From positions 744,001-808,000 of the forward strand of contig NZ_JBHUOV010000001.1 of assembly GCF_042686125.1 (NCBI RefSeq): a DNA stretch of 64,000 nt, in the 5' to 3' direction. Shown here one piece after another: positions 62,690-64,000 of the stretch; within the stretch, counting starts at the first letter, position 1, and each line of letters opens with the position of its first letter. A model generated the notes under the pieces. It was given only the letters and a program-made list of their open reading frames with translations, was not told where the DNA came from and did no database searches. This stretch comes from Oceanihabitans iliipiscarium (GTDB taxonomy: Bacteria > Bacteroidota > Bacteroidia > Flavobacteriales > Flavobacteriaceae). Made by a program: the position numbers and the translations under genes.

Positions 62690-64000
62690 TTATAAATCAA
62701 ATCCAATGTTAACGCCTAATTTGGTGGCAATTAACTTGTTAATTCGTTTTTTAAGCTCAGGAATTTTTACGGTTTCTAACACATTATTTGCAAAGGCGTA
62801 CATTAATAAGGCTTTGGCTTCCTTTTGCGGAATTCCTCTAGAACGTAAATAAAACATGGCGTTTTCATCGAGCTGACCTATAGTACAACCATGAGAACAC
62901 TTCACGTCATCAGCAAAAATTTCAAGCTGAGGTTTGGTGTTTATTGTGGCTTTATCGTCTAGTAAAATGTTGTTGTTAGATTGAAACGCATTGGTTTTTT
63001 GAGCTTCTTTATTAACAACTACTTTTCCATTAAACACACCTGTAGCATAATCGCCAAAAATACCTTTGTAATCTTGATGACTTTCGCAATTAGGTTCAAT
63101 ATGATGCACAAGCGTACTATGATCGACATGCTGTTTGTCGCCAATAATAGTGATGCCATTTAAGGTAGAATCTATGCGTTCTCCTTTTTGGTAGAAATTT
63201 AGATTGTTACGTGTTAGCTTTCCACCAAAGGAAAAAGTGTGAACAGAGACGTGGCTTTCTTGCTTTTGATTGATAAAGGTATTATCAATTAAAGACGCAT
63301 TTTTATTGTCGTTTTGTACTTTGTAATAATCGACTATAGCACGTTTATTTCCAAAAATTTCTGTCACACTATTGGTTAAAACTGGATTGTTTGTTAAACT
63401 CTGGTGACGTTCTATAATTTGCACATGAGAATTTTCATCAACTACAATTAAATTACGAGGTTGTTGTAATAAAGCGACCTCGCTACCTGTTGAAAAATGT
63501 ATAATTTGAATGGGCTTTTCTACCAATTTATTTTTTGGAATATGAATATAAGCACCTTCTTGGGCAAATGCTGTGTTTAAAGCTGTAATGCTTTCTTTGT
63601 TCGCTATTTTATTGAAATAGGTTTCAATAATTAAACGGTATTTGGGTTTGTTTAAAGCCGAAGACATTAAGCAAACGTCTATACCATCGTGAGTTGTTTG
63701 CGATAAGTGAGAGCAATATTTACCATCAATAAAAATGATTTTATAGGTGTCGATATCATGAATTAAATATTTTTTAATATCAGAATATTCAAGTGCATTT
63801 TCTTGCTTCGGAAACACGCTATAGTCATGTTTTAAAACATTGTTAAGCGAGGTATATTTCCAGGCTTCTTCTTTTTTTGAAGGAAACCCTTGTGCTTCAA
63901 AAGCTTTAAAGGCTTTATTGCGAATATCATGTACAGGCGAATCGATATCGACTTGATTTTCGAAAGCTAAATATGAAGAAACTAATTTTTCTTTTAAATC
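62690..64000 (-). CDS. sufD: Fe-S scaffold protein SufD, 5' end outside the window
   Basis: A 436-residue stretch is visible; the start lies beyond 64,000. The frame reads DLKEKLVSSYLAFENQ...NKAFKAFEAQGFPSKKEEAWKYTSL, the usual SufD N-terminus, so the shorter frame starting at 63,817 is only an internal GTG. The beta-helix core contains RIDSTLNGITIIGDKQHVDHSTLVHH, EPNCESHQDYKGIFG and the end SHGCTIGQLDENAMFYLRSRGI. It joins SufB and SufC to assemble Fe-S clusters. Its stop is followed by copy D of the dispersed element. Confidence 0.93.
   Translation of the reverse strand, partial: DLKEKLVSSYLAFENQVDIDSPVHDIRNKAFKAFEAQGFPSKKEEAWKYTSLNNVLKHDYSVFPKQENALEYSDIKKYLIHDIDTYKIIFIDGKYCSHLSQTTHDGIDVCLMSSALNKPKYRLIIETYFNKIANKESITALNTAFAQEGAYIHIPKNKLVEKPIQIIHFSTGSEVALLQQPRNLIVVDENSHVQIIERHQSLTNNPVLTNSVTEIFGNKRAIVDYYKVQNDNKNASLIDNTFINQKQESHVSVHTFSFGGKLTRNNLNFYQKGERIDSTLNGITIIGDKQHVDHSTLVHHIEPNCESHQDYKGIFGDYATGVFNGKVVVNKEAQKTNAFQSNNNILLDDKATINTKPQLEIFADDVKCSHGCTIGQLDENAMFYLRSRGIPQKEAKALLMYAFANNVLETVKIPELKKRINKLIATKLGVNIGFDL

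Noticed and set aside
62690..63817. SufD starting at 63,817
   Set aside because: The frame continues in phase to the window edge with clear SufD sequence, so the internal GTG is not the start.
1..64000. CRISPR arrays, tRNA or rRNA genes, insertion sequences
   Set aside because: No regularly spaced repeats, no tRNA-like cloverleaf in the gaps and no transposase-like reading frame were recognised.

Overview
The window looks like a chromosomal segment of a marine-type member of the Flavobacteriaceae (Bacteroidota). The DNA is AT-rich. Gene starts lack Shine-Dalgarno sequences, and many are preceded by the Bacteroidota -7 promoter box TAnnTTTG. The gene content fits: four TonB-dependent receptors, DUF4270, DUF5689, DUF3078 and DUF2480 proteins, a short ATP synthase epsilon subunit, a GT5 half-enzyme divergent from panCD, and a suf cluster. 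No rRNA, tRNA, CRISPR array, transposase or phage gene was seen. Both ends cut through genes: a cupin-like protein at the left and sufD at the right.

Layout. 1-2.7 kb: cupin fragment, a TonB receptor and a membrane protein (minus). 2.8-5.7 kb: a DUF2975/XRE regulator cassette, then umuC and umuD in the unusual order C-D. 5.8-7.7 kb: atpD-atpC. 7.8-12.2 kb: TonB receptor plus SGNH-hydrolase lipoprotein. 12.4-16.7 kb: GT5 domain, DUF4270 lipoprotein and glmS (minus), divergent from panC-panD-flippase-like protein-esterase-radA (16.8-21.5 kb). 21.5-22.0 kb: a gap with a possible small transcription unit. 22.0-28.0 kb: ileS, DksA-like protein, exported protein, lspA and an M23 peptidase. 28.0-30.9 kb: RimB-like protease, rimK, AstE-like hydrolase and 5-FTHF cyclo-ligase (minus). 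30.9-35.0 kb: uvrC and a patatin/barrel protein. 35.4-38.7 kb: aromatic amino-acid catabolism (hmgA, hppD, tryptophan dioxygenase). 38.8-45.9 kb: DUF3108 protein, M23 peptidase, pgi, TonB receptor and a small membrane protein. 46.0-52.9 kb: a TonB receptor and DUF5689 lipoprotein flanked by two EEP-family phosphoesterases. 53.0-56.9 kb: hflX, a membrane AraC regulator and an erythromycin-esterase-like lipoprotein. 57.0-64.0 kb: DUF3078, DUF2480, SufT-like, SufE, META protein, SufS and SufD (minus), with a plus-strand PadR/membrane-protein cassette wedged between sufS and sufD.

The points most worth following are these. (1) A dispersed intergenic element with GCGTTA/TAACGC ends occurs in three clear copies and one degenerate copy. 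All lie just after a stop codon in the sense direction, and their internal hairpins change sequence while keeping pairing. (2) IleRS carries GVHH where class I synthetases have HxGH, a swap linked to mupirocin hyper-resistance. (3) Six genes have a TAnnTTTG-type box 4-5 nt before the start codon, predicting leaderless mRNAs. (4) A perfect terminator-like hairpin sits inside the first codons of the gene after panD. (5) The suf cluster is split by a PadR cassette. (6) A possible small-RNA or peptide unit precedes ileS.
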